Source: Nilaparvata lugens (taxonomy: Eukaryota; Arthropoda; Insecta; Hemiptera; Delphacidae). From it: a stretch of DNA of 64,000 nucleotides. The position numbers and the translations under genes are program-made. The notes beneath the pieces are model-generated. The model was given only the letters and a program-made list of their open reading frames with translations, did no database searches and was not told the DNA's origin. The DNA lies in assembly GCF_014356525.2 (NCBI RefSeq), contig NC_052515.1:18912900-18976899 (forward strand), given 5' to 3'. This document shows positions 33,851-46,381 of this stretch, piece after piece (the first letter of the stretch is position 1; each line of letters opens with the position of its first letter).

Positions 33851-35609
33851 TGGGTAATTGTAGTGGTTTCAATATTTCAAAAACTTCTCCATTTCATAAG
33901 CTTTCGAAAGAGTATATCTTCGAAAAGGTAAATTCCATGATAGTGTTCAAAACTGCTAATATCTGGAATAGACACCTTCGAAAAGATGAAATTCACAAAC
34001 AGCATGCATCAACTCGTGATCCTAAAGGGGTGAAATCACCTGATTTATCCCTGACAATATCCACAAGTTTTAATCAACATTCCAACATTCTACAATGATA
34101 TGACTTTTTCAATAACTTGCATTATTTCCTGTACCATAAATCCTGAAAAAAATAACAATAAGTGTACGAATAATCGTATGTTTCAGTCTATTTTCAGAAT
34201 AGTTTTCAGTGTGCTTTCCATTTAATTGGCATGATATGTATAAACTTTGTCTAGTAGAGAAGTGTTCACGTTCATTATCATGAAATTTATCTTGATTGAG
34301 TACCTGAACATGTTATTGATGTATGGAGAGTGTGGATGCGATTCAAGAGAGGCAGAGAGAGTATACAGGAGACGTTTTCCTGACCAAAAACAACCATCTC
34401 ATAACATGTTTTTAAGATTGACAGATGTCAAGATGGTAAGGGTCTAGGATCAGTTTCAAGGTAAGAGAGGCCCATCTTAATTCAGATGCTTTTGAGAATC
34501 TTATTCTAAAGTATTTCGAGCAGAATCCTCGATCCAGCATCCGGTGGGCAGCTGGGATGTTGGATGTTTCAAGAATAGTTCAAAGAATATCGAAGAAGAA
34601 TAACTTTCGACCATTTCATGATACCCAGTTCAAGAGTTGATTGAACCTGATGTTGATTCAAGGATGCAGTTTTGCCGTTGGATCTTAGCACAAGATTGTG
34701 TTTCAAACATTTTATTGACAGATCACAGATAAAAGTACGTTCACAAGAACTAGTGCTGTAAATTTCCACAATACACATACATGGACCTTTCATTCTCCCT
34801 GCAAGAATAAATGGTAAAGTTTCTATGGACTTTCTGGTCAATGAGCTTCACGAATTGATTGAAGACGTGCCTCTCAATTTGAGGCAGAATATGTGGCTCC
34901 AGTTGGATGGCTGCCTCCCTCATTATGCTAGAAACGTCCGTGGGTGGCTTGATAAAAATTATGCTGGGCGTTGGATTGGCCGAGGTGGACCCGTCAGTTG
35001 GCCACCACGCTCACCTGATCTTACTCCAATAGACTTCTACTTTTGAGGGTTTGTGAAAAGTAAAGCTTACAGAGAACCTGTAGAGACCAGGGAGGAACTG
35101 ATTCTCAGAATTCGATTAACATTTAATGTAATGAAGACACGGCCCAACGGAGTGAGACAGGTAACTCGAAGCTTGATGAAATGCAGCAGAAGATGCATAA
35201 ACAGGAATGCAACAGGCTATTTTGAATTCCTGGAAGCAGTGAGCATGATATGTCACTTGATTACCATCAGAAAGATTGCCATAAGTTTTTTTTAATTCTG
35301 TCATTCATCTACTTTGAATTATTCTATGAATAAATTATGTTGGATCTTGCAAAATTGTATAAATAATATTTCATATAGGATTTAGGCTATGTACTAAAGA
35401 AAATAATGCAATAATCAGGTGATTTCACCCTTTTAGGATTACCACTTGATGCATGCTGTTTGTGAATTTCCTCTTTTTGGAGGTGTCTATTCCAGATATT
35501 AGCAGTTTTGAACACTTTATCATGGAACTTACCTTTTCGAATCTATACTCATTCAAAAGCTTATGAAATGGAGAAGTTTTTGAAATATTGAAACCACTAT
35601 AATTACCCA
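33851..35609 (+). mobile_element. Mariner-like DNA transposon with ~195 bp terminal inverted repeats
   Basis: 33851-34045 and 35412-35609 are inverted copies: TGGGTAATTGTAGTGG…CACCTGATT on the left, AATCAGGTGATTTCACCC…CCACTATAATTACCCA on the right. They enclose a decayed transposase. The RTE LINE ends only 55 bp to the left, so the true outer left end may have been displaced or lost. Beyond the right arm a transposon-end-like TGGTGGGACACTCTGTATA occurs near 35953, which may mark a longer right terminus. Confidence 0.75.
34230..35250 (+). pseudogene. Mariner-like transposase remnant (HTH plus DDE fold)
   Basis: The first piece (from 34247) reads EYLNMLLMYGECGCDSREAE and RRRFPDQKQPSHN, a helix-turn-helix of the DUF4817 type. 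A middle part (34450-34740) keeps short islands such as DSRMQFCRWILAQD amid stops. The last pieces (34825-35046 and 35053-35295, separated by a TGA) carry LQLDGCLPHYARNVRGWL, WPPRSPDLTPIDFYF and RSLMKCSRRCI, the catalytic-core end of a mariner/IS630 DDE transposase. Central catalytic sequence is missing, so it is non-functional. Confidence 0.8.
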
Positions 35610-36059
35610 AAGAAAAATCAAGAAAAATCTGTTTGAAATTTGACTTTGAATTTGAAGAATAGCATTTTTTCAAGTTTGAGCCCTAATAATAAACTACAAA
35701 ATATCTTACAACAGATAAAATTACATTAATCTTGTTTGAAATGTTTTTCTTTTTCCAACAATACCCTTGAAATTGAAATTCGATCAGTAGTTCTCGAGTT
35801 ATTGAGTATTCAATGACCGGAAGTAGGCATATTCTGAAAATATCGAAAAATCGATATATCTCGAAAACTAAGGTCGATAGGAGAAAAGTTTACTGAACAT
35901 TTTTTGTCAGAAATGCCGAGTAGAATCTATGGTCAACGGCTGATACAACCTTGGTGGGACACTCTGTATATACAGAAATTGCTCGCTTGATATAATAGGA
36001 TGGACCAATAAGGTTCATTCGAATAACACTAATAACGCTTAAAACATCGATTTTTCTTC

Positions 36060-36118
36060 CCTCAGGCTCCTTGCGGACCACTTCCAGAGCTTTCGCGGAC
36101 CACTTTTTGGGAACACTG
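36060..36118 (-). repeat. hAT-like transposon end fragment
   Basis: On the minus strand the sequence starts CAGTGTTCCCAAAAAGTGG then TCCGCGAAAGCTCTGGAAG, resembling the common hAT terminus beginning CAGTG. No partner end or 8-bp duplication was found. The flanking 35620-36460 is AT-rich with no recognised gene. Confidence 0.4.
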
Positions 36119-37559
36119 ATCTAGAAATGTGAAAATCTATGAAAATAAATATGCAGAATGATAGATTTCAATTTTATTGTATTTCCCCATCCAGTTTATT
36201 GGTTTGATGTTCTTATAATGTAATTTTAAAATATTTTTGCTGCTCATCAGAAGTTCAAAATATGTTTCCCATCAGTAAAAGAAGTGATATGTTCCAAATT
36301 TCCAATGCAATGAGATAGGACTGTATAGTTTGTATGGATTTCAAGTGATATCACCTGAAAATGGCATCAATGTTGGAGCATGTTGTGATAAAATAATTCA
36401 AAAAAGGGTATTGAGATTTCTATTATTATTTATATTACAAGTAGCCCTATACAGAGAAGAGACAGTTTGTATGGAATCTTAATGGTGGATTTGTACCACG
36501 TGACAGTCAATGGCCATACTGTGGGTAATATAGTTACTGTAGTGTCTACTATCTACCGACAGCTGTTGGATTATAACTGCCGATTTTACTTTCCTTGCCC
36601 TATTACCATAAGTAAGGAAAATATTGCTTTCCAAAAAAAAATCTGGTGTGGTACACTCACACAACTTTCCTTGCTCATTGAACTGTAAGCCTCATTCTTA
36701 GACGAGAATAATTTAGGGGAATAACATAATGACGATTGGCGGCAAAATATTTGCAACTACGATCAGACTAATTTATATGTGTATATATAATTGTTTTCAG
36801 AGTACTTTTTCCTTTGTGTAAATTGTGAAATTCGATGATTTTTTCAAAAGTCGTCAAAACAGCTGTTCTATAGATGAAATATCTAGACTATGACTGTGTT
36901 CTTTTTATAAACTGCTCTACCTACCTACCTCATGCACTAGAAGGAGGTTACAACGTCCATTTCTCAAGGATGGGGTGGACCCCCCATTAGTTTTCCAGGG
37001 AAAAGACTCATGCCAGTTGATAGAGCTGATAAATTACTATACAGGGGATGAATTTGAAAAAAATCGGTCAAGTAATTTTTGAGAAAATCGTGAAAAACAT
37101 TTTTTTTCAGTAATTATCTGCCATTTTTCTCAAGAATATTACGGAGCTCCTGCAATTTTCTCAAAAATGAGACTCATGTCAGTTGATAGGGCTTATAGAT
37201 AGCTATCCATGGTATAAATTTAAAGAAAATCGTTAGAGCCGTTTTCGAGAAAAACGTGAAAAACATGGTTTTTTAGTAATTATCCGCCATTTTTTCCGCC
37301 ATCTTGAATTGAATTTTATTGAATTTCTTATTGTCAGATCCTTATGGTATAAGGACCTTAAGTTTGAAATTTCAAGTCAATCGGTTAATTAGGAATGGAG
37401 TTATCGTGTTTACAGACATACACACATACACACACACATACACATACACACACACACATACACACATACACACACACAGACCAACACCCAAAAATCATGT
37501 TTTTGGACTCAGGGGACCTTGAAACGTATAGAAATTAAGAAATTAGAAATTGGGGTACC

Positions 37560-38332
<773 letters not shown>

Positions 38333-38399
38333 TGAATGATAATAGATCATATTTTTTTTAATATTTTTTTCATATTTTTTTTGGGAATATTTTTTTCAA

Positions 38400-40093
38400 A
38401 AGTTGGAGAATCTCTTGCAGACGTTATAAAACAAGGCAACCATAATATTAATCTACCTGACATGGATCACCCTCCATGCAATTCGATTTTTGAATTCAGC
38501 AGGTGAGTGAGATGGATGTTGAAAACTGCATTTTGGAGCTACGAGGTGGTTCTGCGCCTGGCTGCGATGGCATATCAGCATCTCTTTTGAAGGATAATAT
38601 AAAATCTACTGTTACTCCTCTTCGTCACATTATTAATAGAAGCTTTACATCAGGAACTTTTCCGGATATTCTCAAATTAGCGAAAGTTATTCCACTCTAT
38701 AAGTCTGGCATTGAAAATGATTTAAATAATTATAGACCTATAAACCATCTTAGTTTCATTTCTAAGGTCATCGAGAAATGATTCAAGAAGCAATTGACCA
38801 AGTACCTTGAAAACAATAACATTCTAATGGATAATCAATTTGGCTTTAGGGATGACCGGAATTCGTCTAATTGTTTCGTTCAGCTTAGCGACTATCTGAG
38901 ACAGGGTATTAATAATAATAAATATATTCTATCACTATTTATTGATCTGGCAAAAGCTTTTGACTCCATTGATCACGATTTGTTGTTTAATAAACTGACG
39001 GCCATAGGAATAATTGGTGCTGCACACGATTGGCTTAAAAGTTTCCTGTCAAAGCGTCGCCAGTTGGTATCTATTGCAGGAGTCGAAAGTAGCATCCAAG
39101 ATATCAATCATGGTGTGGTTCAGGGCAGTACCCTCGGACCAATTCTATTTCTGGTCTACATTAATGATATTATTCAGGTAAATATGAGTGGTAGAATGAT
39201 GCTTTTTGCTGATGACACAGCCGTTTACTTTGAGGGAGACAGTTGGGAAAATGTGTACAGAGTAGCTTCAAGTGAGCTGAGACAATTGAAAAGCTGGTTT
39301 GATATCAATATACTCAGCATGAATACAAAAAAAAGCTAAGTGTTTGCCTATTTTCCTGCGTGACAGTCGTGCTCCCCCTACCAACTTGGAATTGAGGGTT
39401 CACACGTGCGGGGCTGATTGGGGTAATGCGTGTGGCTGTGATTTAATAGAGACTGTCTATGAATATAAATATTTGGGCATTCATATAGATAGTCGATTGA
39501 AATGGAGCTCTCATGTTAGATACCTTAATAGTAGGCTGAGAAAAATGATTTATGTGTTCAACCAGCATAGGGGAATCCTTAATATAAATCATTTGAGAAC
39601 AGTGTATTATGCGTACATTCAGTCCATTATTTCCTACGGTATTATCCTTTGGGGAAGTGCACCCAAAGCGCTGTTAGATCAAATATCAGTGACTCAGAAA
39701 ACTATAATGAAAGTTGGCCTTGGTCTATGCAGAAGATTTCCATCCGTACGATTGTTTCAGGTCTTCAACGTTTTCAGAATCAGGCAGCTATTCATTAAAT
39801 CAGTACTGATGTACATGTTCAAGGATAAAATATATTTCAATTCAGAGTACAATCATCATTACATGACAAGACATTCCCGCTTTCATCACTCGGGTCTTCA
39901 ACGAAACACCCGTTCAGCCTGTGATAGGAATATAATATCATACCTATGCCACACTATTATGAATAACATTCCTCAAGAAATAAGTCAGCCGGGCGCATGT
40001 AGTTTCTCAAAATATAAATCAATAATTACAAATTGGATAAAAACGCTGAATGAAGATCAATGTGAACGGCTACTTCAATCTATTTATCAATAG
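38400..40093 (+). pseudogene. CR1/L2-type reverse transcriptase, broken
   Basis: Pieces at 38503-38781, 38794-39339 and 39344-40093 belong together. The first two share a frame split by TGA at 38779; the third is shifted after an A8 run near 39329. Motifs: APGCDGI, NNYRPINHLSFISKVIEK, SLFIDLAKAFDSIDHDLL, VVQGSTLGPILF, catalytic LFADDTAVYF and YKYLGIHIDSRLKW. The C-terminal region runs to 40093. It lacks the endonuclease, present in a different family at 6.2 kb. Confidence 0.85.
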
Positions 40094-40188
40094 GATATTG
40101 GTTACTTCTAATGTTTGGATATTCTCTTTGTCCCAATCAATATATCTTTTTGCCTAGCGGTTCACCTTGTGATGACCAACGTGTCTGT

Positions 40189-40223
40189 GGTGTGTGTGTG
40201 TCTGTGGTGTGGTGTGTGTATGT

Positions 40224-40289
<66 letters not shown>
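40189..40289 (+). repeat. (TG)n microsatellite in the LINE 3' region
   Basis: A TG-rich run of ~100 bp with a few GTGTGGTG interruptions lies between the LINE stop codon and its (TTCAA)n tail. Open frames across it are not genes. Confidence 0.92.
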
Positions 40290-40292
<3 letters not shown>

Positions 40293-40723
40293 TTATGAAA
40301 ATGAAAAAACTTATTTCTCTTAAGTTCAATCAGAAAAAAAATGTATACTTTAATCACACAGTACTGGACTCATTGACCCACGAACCGGTCAAAAAGGTCT
40401 ATGTGGGCTCTTATATTTCATTAAATAGAGTGAATCCACTTGGGATAGGTGCAATAAGATAAGCTATACCACAATAAAATATGTACAATAAAATATGTAC
40501 AATAAATACTACAATCAACATTGTTGAACTGGATTAAACTAGGAATATTACTATCATAAATATAATAAAGATATATTATACTATATATTATATGATAGGG
40601 AATAGGATAAGGTATTAATAGTATTATTTGTATTACATATCTCAAGTTGAGTATTTGCTCTGTTGAAATATTATTGTAAATTGTGTAAATTTTGCTGAAA
40701 TGAATTCAATTCAATTCAATTCA

Positions 40724-40885
40724 ATAGCAGACCTCATGTGTGTCTCCAGCGTTATTGCCCTGTCACCAGCTGGCTCAAATCTTTGAATAGTAGAATTGAG
40801 ATGCGCGGGAACACTAGCGTCAGGTGATCAATTTTCATAACGGCAAGGAAAGTTGTGTGAGTGCGCCACACCAGATTTTTTATTT
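40724..40885 (+). repeat. 3' remainder of the interrupted dispersed repeat
   Basis: It continues the copy broken at 38332: GCAGACCTCATGTG, CAGCGTTATTGCCCTGTCACC, and the tail GTGTGAGTGCGCCACACC near 40855-40872. From 40886 to 41081 further repeat sequence follows, with a block (GATAGGCCATAAACCTGGTCC) also found inverted near 28857-28880. Confidence 0.8.
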
Positions 40886-41082
40886 CTGTGTGTGGCCAGC
40901 TCACAAATCTCCTCCCATAAGGATTACAATAAACTTTAAAGGACTGAAGGAAAAGGTCGTGAAGTCGGATTATGAATTTGATAGGCCATAAACCTGGTCC
41001 TGGACATAACGAACACAACTGAAAACACCATCAAGTTCGGTGCACACATAAAAAATTTATTGAATGTCAAAATTTCAGTATA

Positions 41083-41316
41083 GGTGCATACAGACTTTTG
41101 CTCTGCTATGCAACCGAACGCCACTTGAGCAGAGCGATTGATGATCGACCGGGGAGCAAGAGTGTGGAATGCGAGAAGAGCTAACATCTCCCGAGAAGAG
41201 CTAACATCTCCCATAACGTTCATTATCGGGGCGACTGCGGAGCGGGGGCGGAGCGATTGCGGAACGAGGGCGGAGCGTGCGCGGCGCGGGTTGGAGGGGT
41301 GTATATCTGTACGCAG
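41083..41316. mobile_element. MITE-like element, ~234 bp
   Basis: The ends GGTGCATACAGA (41083) and TCTGTACGCAGC (41305-41316) are imperfect inverted repeats (10 of 12), a terminus style common among insect PIF/Harbinger-related MITEs. The interior is GC-rich and contains a 20-bp tandem duplication, GAGAAGAGCTAACATCTCCC (near 41172-41211). No clear target duplication was found. Confidence 0.45.
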
Positions 41317-41319
41317 CTT

Positions 41320-43565
41320 AAGTGTTACGTTGACCAAGCCTATTGCATCTCTGTTTTATTGTCAATAAAGATTCTTATTCTTATATACTGTAGCATTATG
41401 CAATCTCAACTCTGTATGCTTCGATTCAAATAGTTTAATGCACAAAAAATACTTTGTACAAATAATTTTTCAAATAACAGAATTGTGCTACACATGGGCA
41501 AAAGAAAACTTGTAAGCCGACATGGAGTCTTGACATAGCTTAATATTACTCACTTGTACACACTTTATTTACCAATTATAATATATTTATATACTGTAAC
41601 ATATTGAAATTTGGGTAGATATAAAAATCCCTAGCTGAAATATTAATAGGTCTGAGTAAAGTAACTGGCTAATATCGCCAAAGAGATAACATAAAGATTA
41701 GATAACATCAGCTTGTTCTGGCTAAACTGTACAACAGCCTAAAAGGAATTGAAATAATTTTTTGCTAATATATAATATTATATAAAATATTGAAGATTGA
41801 GGTTGGGCATAAACATTTAGTGATCGGCGACCTAACGATCGACCAAGCCATGCAACGTAGAATCTGACCAAGCACCTTGGCAGAAATCTATTGCGGCAAA
41901 ACGGTATGCAATTTGGAGGAACAAAAGGTCACGTGGCTAACTATTATGATGCATGAAACAAATAGTAATATATAGAAAAGTAACTAGCATGTAGAGGGCA
42001 TATTTAAAAAACCTAATAAAAATAATTAAATGTATCCAGGAAATAGGAGGTTACCAAGCGCATGAATACTGAAACAATTTGCATGCACCAATCACATAAT
42101 GGCAGTTGATAGGCGGCAATAGTATGCCGATTCAAAAATATTTATATATATTTATACAAATGATTGGGATTTATATAAAATTGTTGTATAGTCTATGTTA
42201 TGGATATGGCCCGAAGGCAAAGAAATTATTAAACATACAACATAAGTGATAATTTAATATTTTAGTACGGTCTATTTGAACCTTAAATGGCGGAGGACTA
42301 GGATATTCAAATTTTATGTAAATTTGGAAGTCGGAAATGAGAATTGTAAAATTGAGAAAGGAGAACCAACACTCACCTGCCAAATTCCACCATGAGAGGT
42401 CCCTAAATATTATAGAGCGTAATGCCTTGCTATAACTTGTAAAAAGCTAAAGTTAGATTGAATTATTAAATTTCTTATAAGACTTTGTGATGCTCTTATA
42501 AAGCAGAAGTCATCTTCATTCTTAAATAATTTTTGTAACCCCTTGGAAGAGACGACTCCAGCTACCATAGTCCAGGACCACCAGGAGTTGGATCGACATC
42601 AGCGGCTCATAAGAAGATTTCGACACGTGAGTAAGAAATATTGAATTAGTGATGGGCGCCCTTAGTGCTTCGAAATTACCTAATAATCAAAGCTAGCTCG
42701 TCGAAAGGTTTCTTTTATAAATTAAGAATTTAATAAAAAAAAAATACTTGCGCAAGTAAAGATAGTATTAAAGGTATTTTATTAGAGGAATAATGAGTCA
42801 GTACATTTCAGAAAATTCTAATAAATCAAAGAAGTATAAAATCTAGGCTATTAATACATATTCATATGATCTTTAATTTTTGCAATAATTTGCGATAGTT
42901 TGTTGTAGCTCTGATTCACTAGATGAATTGCTCTACTTATTCCATCAGGTGCCGAATCTTGCACCCTGAGATAAAATATATATTCATTACAAAGAAATCT
43001 ATTAGATACTAGAGAATTTAATATATATATTTGGATTATTGGTTGCCAATTTATCAAGTTGATTTCAAGGAACCTATTTTTAGTGGAATTGTCCAAGTCG
43101 ACAAGTATTAGCAAGCTTATATCGCAGCTACATACAAAAGGATGCATATGATTAAAAGATAAAAGCACATGGTAACGTTTCGTGCTATAAATTTATAGAA
43201 TAGTATTTAGCCTGTGATAGTTTACTGATTTCGATTATTGTTCTATTTTTATATTATATATTTTTATCGCTCTTTATATTTTTTGCCCTGATCTATTTTT
43301 GCAATATTTGTTAATATATGTATCAAATTGTTTATGGTGTGCAATTTATTTTAATTCCTCAATACTATAGGATAAGTACCATATATATATATATATATAT
43401 ATGTATGTTTTAATGAATTATCAGAATTATAGTGGAAGCTCATATCTGGGCCTATAAAGATTTTTATGAGACTGTATCCTATTAAAAAACCACGACCTAA
43501 TTTTTATAATTATATCAAATTATTTCATGCTCTACCGACTGATGCCAAGCAGGAGGCTAATCGTT
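41320..43565. other. 2.2 kb AT-rich interval without a supported gene
   Basis: I see no recognisable coding domain. Points of note are an exon-like stretch ending in a strong donor (…TTCGACAC|GTGAGTAAG, about 42551-42638), a minus-strand GGCAG|GTGAGTG near 42375-42385, and a (TA)n run at 43381-43402. The short frames (for example 42198-42383 and 42851-43168, minus) show no family features. Confidence 0.5.
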
Positions 43566-43569
43566 ATTT

Positions 43570-43854
43570 AAAATATAAAGAATAACGTGACAATACATAA
43601 GCAAGTTTACTTTACAGTTCCAGCCTTTTCTCACATCCCATCTGCCATCTTTTGCGATTATTCCAGTCTCCCTGGACCAGATTTCTATTCCTCAAACACG
43701 TATACACCTGTTTTGTTCCACAGTTTGGGCCATCTACCTCTCCTTCTCTTTCCAAGTGGATCCCAATTCAGTATCCATTTGGGCCACCTCTCATCTCTTA
43801 TCCTCTGTGCATATCCTAACCATACAAGGTGCTTCTTTCAATTTGCTCCACTGT
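43570..43854 (-). pseudogene. 3' end of an RTE-type LINE ORF2, separated from its body by the Maverick
   Basis: The minus strand immediately left of the Maverick reads EQIERSTLYGLGYAQRI, ERWPKWILNWDPLGKRRRG and WPKLWNKTGVYVFEE, the basic C-terminal tail of RTE-like ORF2, followed by stops. The matching upstream part ends at 57763 on the other side of the Maverick. Removal of the Maverick and one TSD copy would bring the two parts together, showing insertion into an existing LINE. Confidence 0.75.
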
Positions 43855-43860
43855 TGTGTC

Positions 43861-44429
43861 AGTAGTGGTGTTTTGAGAGAGCTGCCTATCCAATAGAAAT
43901 CGAGGGGTGTGGCCTCCCCCCTCCACCCCCCCAGCCCCAGTCGGCCATTTTGGCCCCGCCCCCAGCCAATAGGAATCAAGGGGCGTGGCCACGCCCCCCT
44001 CCACCCCCCCTACCCTAGTCAGTCATTTTGGTACCGCCCCCTCCACCCCCCTGCCCTAGTCAGCCATTTTGCTCCACCCCCCCAGCCCCAGTCGGCCATT
44101 TTGTCCCCGCCCCCAGCCAATAGGAAGCAAGGGGCGTGTTCAAAATGGCGTCGTGCCCCCACCACCCCAACCAATAGGAAGAGGCCATTGTAGCAGGTGT
44201 CCATCTCCCCTACCCAGCATGGGTGTGTTCAAAATGGCGTCCCCCTTCCCTAGTGCCCCCACCACCCCAACCAATAGGAAGCAGGTGTCCATCTCCCCAA
44301 CGGCAGCGGTGGCCATCTTTGTTGTAGCAGGTGTTAACTGACATCTGCTGCCCCAGTTAACACCTGCTTAATTTGCATATTAAAAATATCCCCACATTTA
44401 AAATCTTTAAAATCTTTAAACTCTCAAAC
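43861..44429 (+). repeat. Left terminal inverted repeat of the Maverick (~570 bp)
   Basis: It matches the reverse complement of 57042-57762. The outer part is a GC-rich array with repeated CCAATAGGAA, GGGGCGTGG, GCCATTTTG and CCCCGCCCCCAGCC. The inner part is GTTAACTGACATCTGCTGCC and TTTAAAATCTTTAAA. It is shorter than the right copy because it has fewer internal units. Confidence 0.92.
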
Positions 44430-44486
44430 TACACTACTAGCGCTAAACTCTCAAACCACACTACTAGCGTTTGGTACAAATTAAAC

Positions 44487-45203
44487 TATGTTCCTTGTTT
44501 TCCTCCACCACAGGAAGAATGAAAAAAATTACATTTCATATTTGTTTGTATGAGATGTCATTTTCCCCACACTATGCTGTAAAAGGAATGGTGGCGCTTT
44601 TTTTAATGTGCTTTCCCCATATTGAGAAAACTCTAATTGAATGTTGCTATAATAGGATGTAGAATAGATTGGGCTAATCTACATACTACTATAGTTATTC
44701 ATTACAAAGTGTTAATCAACATTAGGCCTATTGCACAACAATATGTTCCTTTTTTCCTCCACCACAGGAAGAATGAAAAAAATTACATTTCATATTTGTT
44801 CGTATGAGATGTCATTTTCCCCACACTATGCTGTAAAAGGAATGGTGGCGCTTTTTTTAATGTGCTTTCCCCATATTGAGAAAACTCTAATTGAATGTTG
44901 CTATAATAGGATGTAGAATAGATAGGCTTATCTATTCTACATACTACTATAGTTATTCATTACAAAGTGTTAATCAACATTAGGCCTATTGCACAACAAT
45001 ATGTTCCTTTTTTCCTCCACCACAGGAAGAATGAAAAAAATTACATTTCATGAGAATTGTTATTTTTCCCACACTATGCTGTAAAAGGAATGGTGGCGCT
45101 TTTTTTAATGTGCTATCCCCATATTGAGAAAACTCTAATTGAATGTCACTCAGTTATTCAATACAAAGTATTAATCAACATTAGGCCTATTGCACAATCA
45201 ATG
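44487..45203 (+). repeat. Three tandem copies of a ~256 bp unit inside the left end
   Basis: Units start at 44487, 44742 and 45000 with TATGTTCCTT(G)TTTTCCTCCACCACAGG. The first two are nearly identical over their length and keep a short plus-strand frame (MKKITFHIC, HYAVKGMVALFLMC, PHIEKTLIE); the third has internal deletions. The right end has no such block, so it is not part of the inverted repeat. The unit includes CACCACAG, which could serve as a splice acceptor. Confidence 0.88.
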
Positions 45204-45239
45204 ATGGGAATGGGTTTTTTTTTTTATTTTTTTTATTTT

Positions 45240-45599
45240 TTATATATTCCTTTCTTCTTCTAGAAGAACAAGAGGCGATTTACCTTCTCGTTGTACACAC
45301 TTCAGATAGAGTTTTTGTTTGTTGAAATCCTCAAGTGTTTGAAGATTCAATACACTCAGAAATTTCTCAGGTAAGTAAACTTCGCAATAATAGTCACCAT
45401 TGCTGTCATGATCGTATAACCTCATTATGATTCGCTGACCCTGTTGTGTTCTCACTAATCTAGCGTGTACAACACGGTACCACGAATCATGGTCAAGATC
45501 TTTGAGTGAGACCGTTGGATATTCAGTTTTCGAAATATAATTGAATGACTTCATACTAAAAAGTCTATCATTTCCAATGTTGCTTCTATGGTGTTCCAT
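45240..45599 (-). CDS. Maverick small protein, possible OB-fold, function unknown
   Basis: This is a 119-residue frame, first in the minus-strand block, with its start ATG at 45599 just inside an (ATT)n run. The sequence alternates charged and beta-type stretches: SWYRVVHARLVRTQQGQRI, YCEVYLPEKFLSVL and KLYLKCVQREGKSPLVLLEE. The pattern of a short beta-rich domain with a central xRIIMRL strand resembles small OB-fold single-strand DNA-binding proteins found in some large DNA mobile elements, but this is inference only. No transmembrane segment or signal peptide is seen. The frame is intact. Confidence 0.6.
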   Translation of the reverse strand: MEHHRSNIGNDRLFSMKSFNYISKTEYPTVSLKDLDHDSWYRVVHARLVRTQQGQRIIMRLYDHDSNGDYYCEVYLPEKFLSVLNLQTLEDFNKQKLYLKCVQREGKSPLVLLEEERNI

Positions 45600-45853
45600 A
45601 ATAATAATAATAATAATAAAAAGCTTACCGCGATCGTGTGCAAGAATAACAAAGCAGCTATATGCTTGCGTTGGTTGTCGGTTAAAGACTGAGCAAACCT
45701 GTTAAGCCGTCAGCCCCCCACAACCGTTTCCTGTCGACTCCTTCCACATTCCTTCTGTTGACTCGTTCTCCCCTCCGCCTCCTCCTCACACCTTTCCTTC
45801 TGTTGACTTCCCGCCATTCACCTTTACACCTTCTACCTTCTTCTTCTTCTTCT

Positions 45854-46246
45854 TTACATGTAGCCGCATTCCTTTCTTCTCACCTCTTCTTTACAGCAGC
45901 TAGTCGCTTCTTCTTCTTCTTCTTTACATGTAGGCGCATTCCTACCCACCTCTTCTTTACAGCTAGTCGCCGTATCTTCTCCTCCTCTGTTCACCTCTAG
46001 CGATCTTAAAATTTCTTCTTCAATTCTTATTAGCTTGTTTACATTCAAACTAAAGGGTCTGTAATAAGCTAAGTAATCACTGATATCGTTAATATTAACT
46101 GTATTTAGAAATATTGCTTTCAATTGTCTAGCAATACTACTGTTTTTTGTCTCTATTGCTTTTTGACACAAATCATACCATTCAATGTAGTTTTGTAATT
46201 TAATTTCTAAACATTCTGGCGCATAAGACCAAGTTTGCGGATTCAT
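45854..46246 (-). CDS. Maverick hypothetical protein with low-complexity acidic/cysteine tail
   Basis: This is a 130-codon frame on the minus strand. Residues 1-85 (MNPQTWSYAPECLEIKLQNY, SIARQLKAIFLNTVNI, YYRPFSLNVNKLIRIEEEI) look like a compact helical domain. The remainder is built on GAA-rich DNA and reads repeated CKEE and EEEEE blocks, so the true C-terminus may be shorter or altered by repeat slippage. I do not recognise a family. The start ATG at 46246 is the first in frame. Confidence 0.5.
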   Translation of the reverse strand: MNPQTWSYAPECLEIKLQNYIEWYDLCQKAIETKNSSIARQLKAIFLNTVNINDISDYLAYYRPFSLNVNKLIRIEEEILRSLEVNRGGEDTATSCKEEVGRNAPTCKEEEEEATSCCKEEVRRKECGYM

Positions 46247-46381
46247 TATAGCTCTTCAATCTGCTGCTGCTGCTAGCGAAGGTACACTAAATGAGTGGTA
46301 CTAGAACAGTGAAATTTATTGCTTTTCGCTTCTCCCTTCCACCGCTACAGGTCAGACTGCATACTCTCGCTTTATGCGAAA

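Larger units (their letters stand above)
38333..40723 (+). mobile_element. 5'-truncated CR1/L2-type LINE inserted in the dispersed repeat (TSD ATAGCA)
   Basis: ATAGCA at 38327-38332 and 40724-40729 flanks the insert. The flanks rejoin exactly as in the uninterrupted copy near 28590-28600. The 3' end is a (TTCAA)n tail (40703-40723), typical of LINE tails made of short tandem units. The 2.39 kb insert carries only the reverse-transcriptase part of ORF2 plus a 3' region with a (TG)n run. Confidence 0.85.

Noticed and set aside
45758..46000. Phe/Leu/Ser-rich plus-strand frame opposite the 130-residue Maverick gene
   Set aside because: Antisense of (GAA)n-type low-complexity DNA; no family features.
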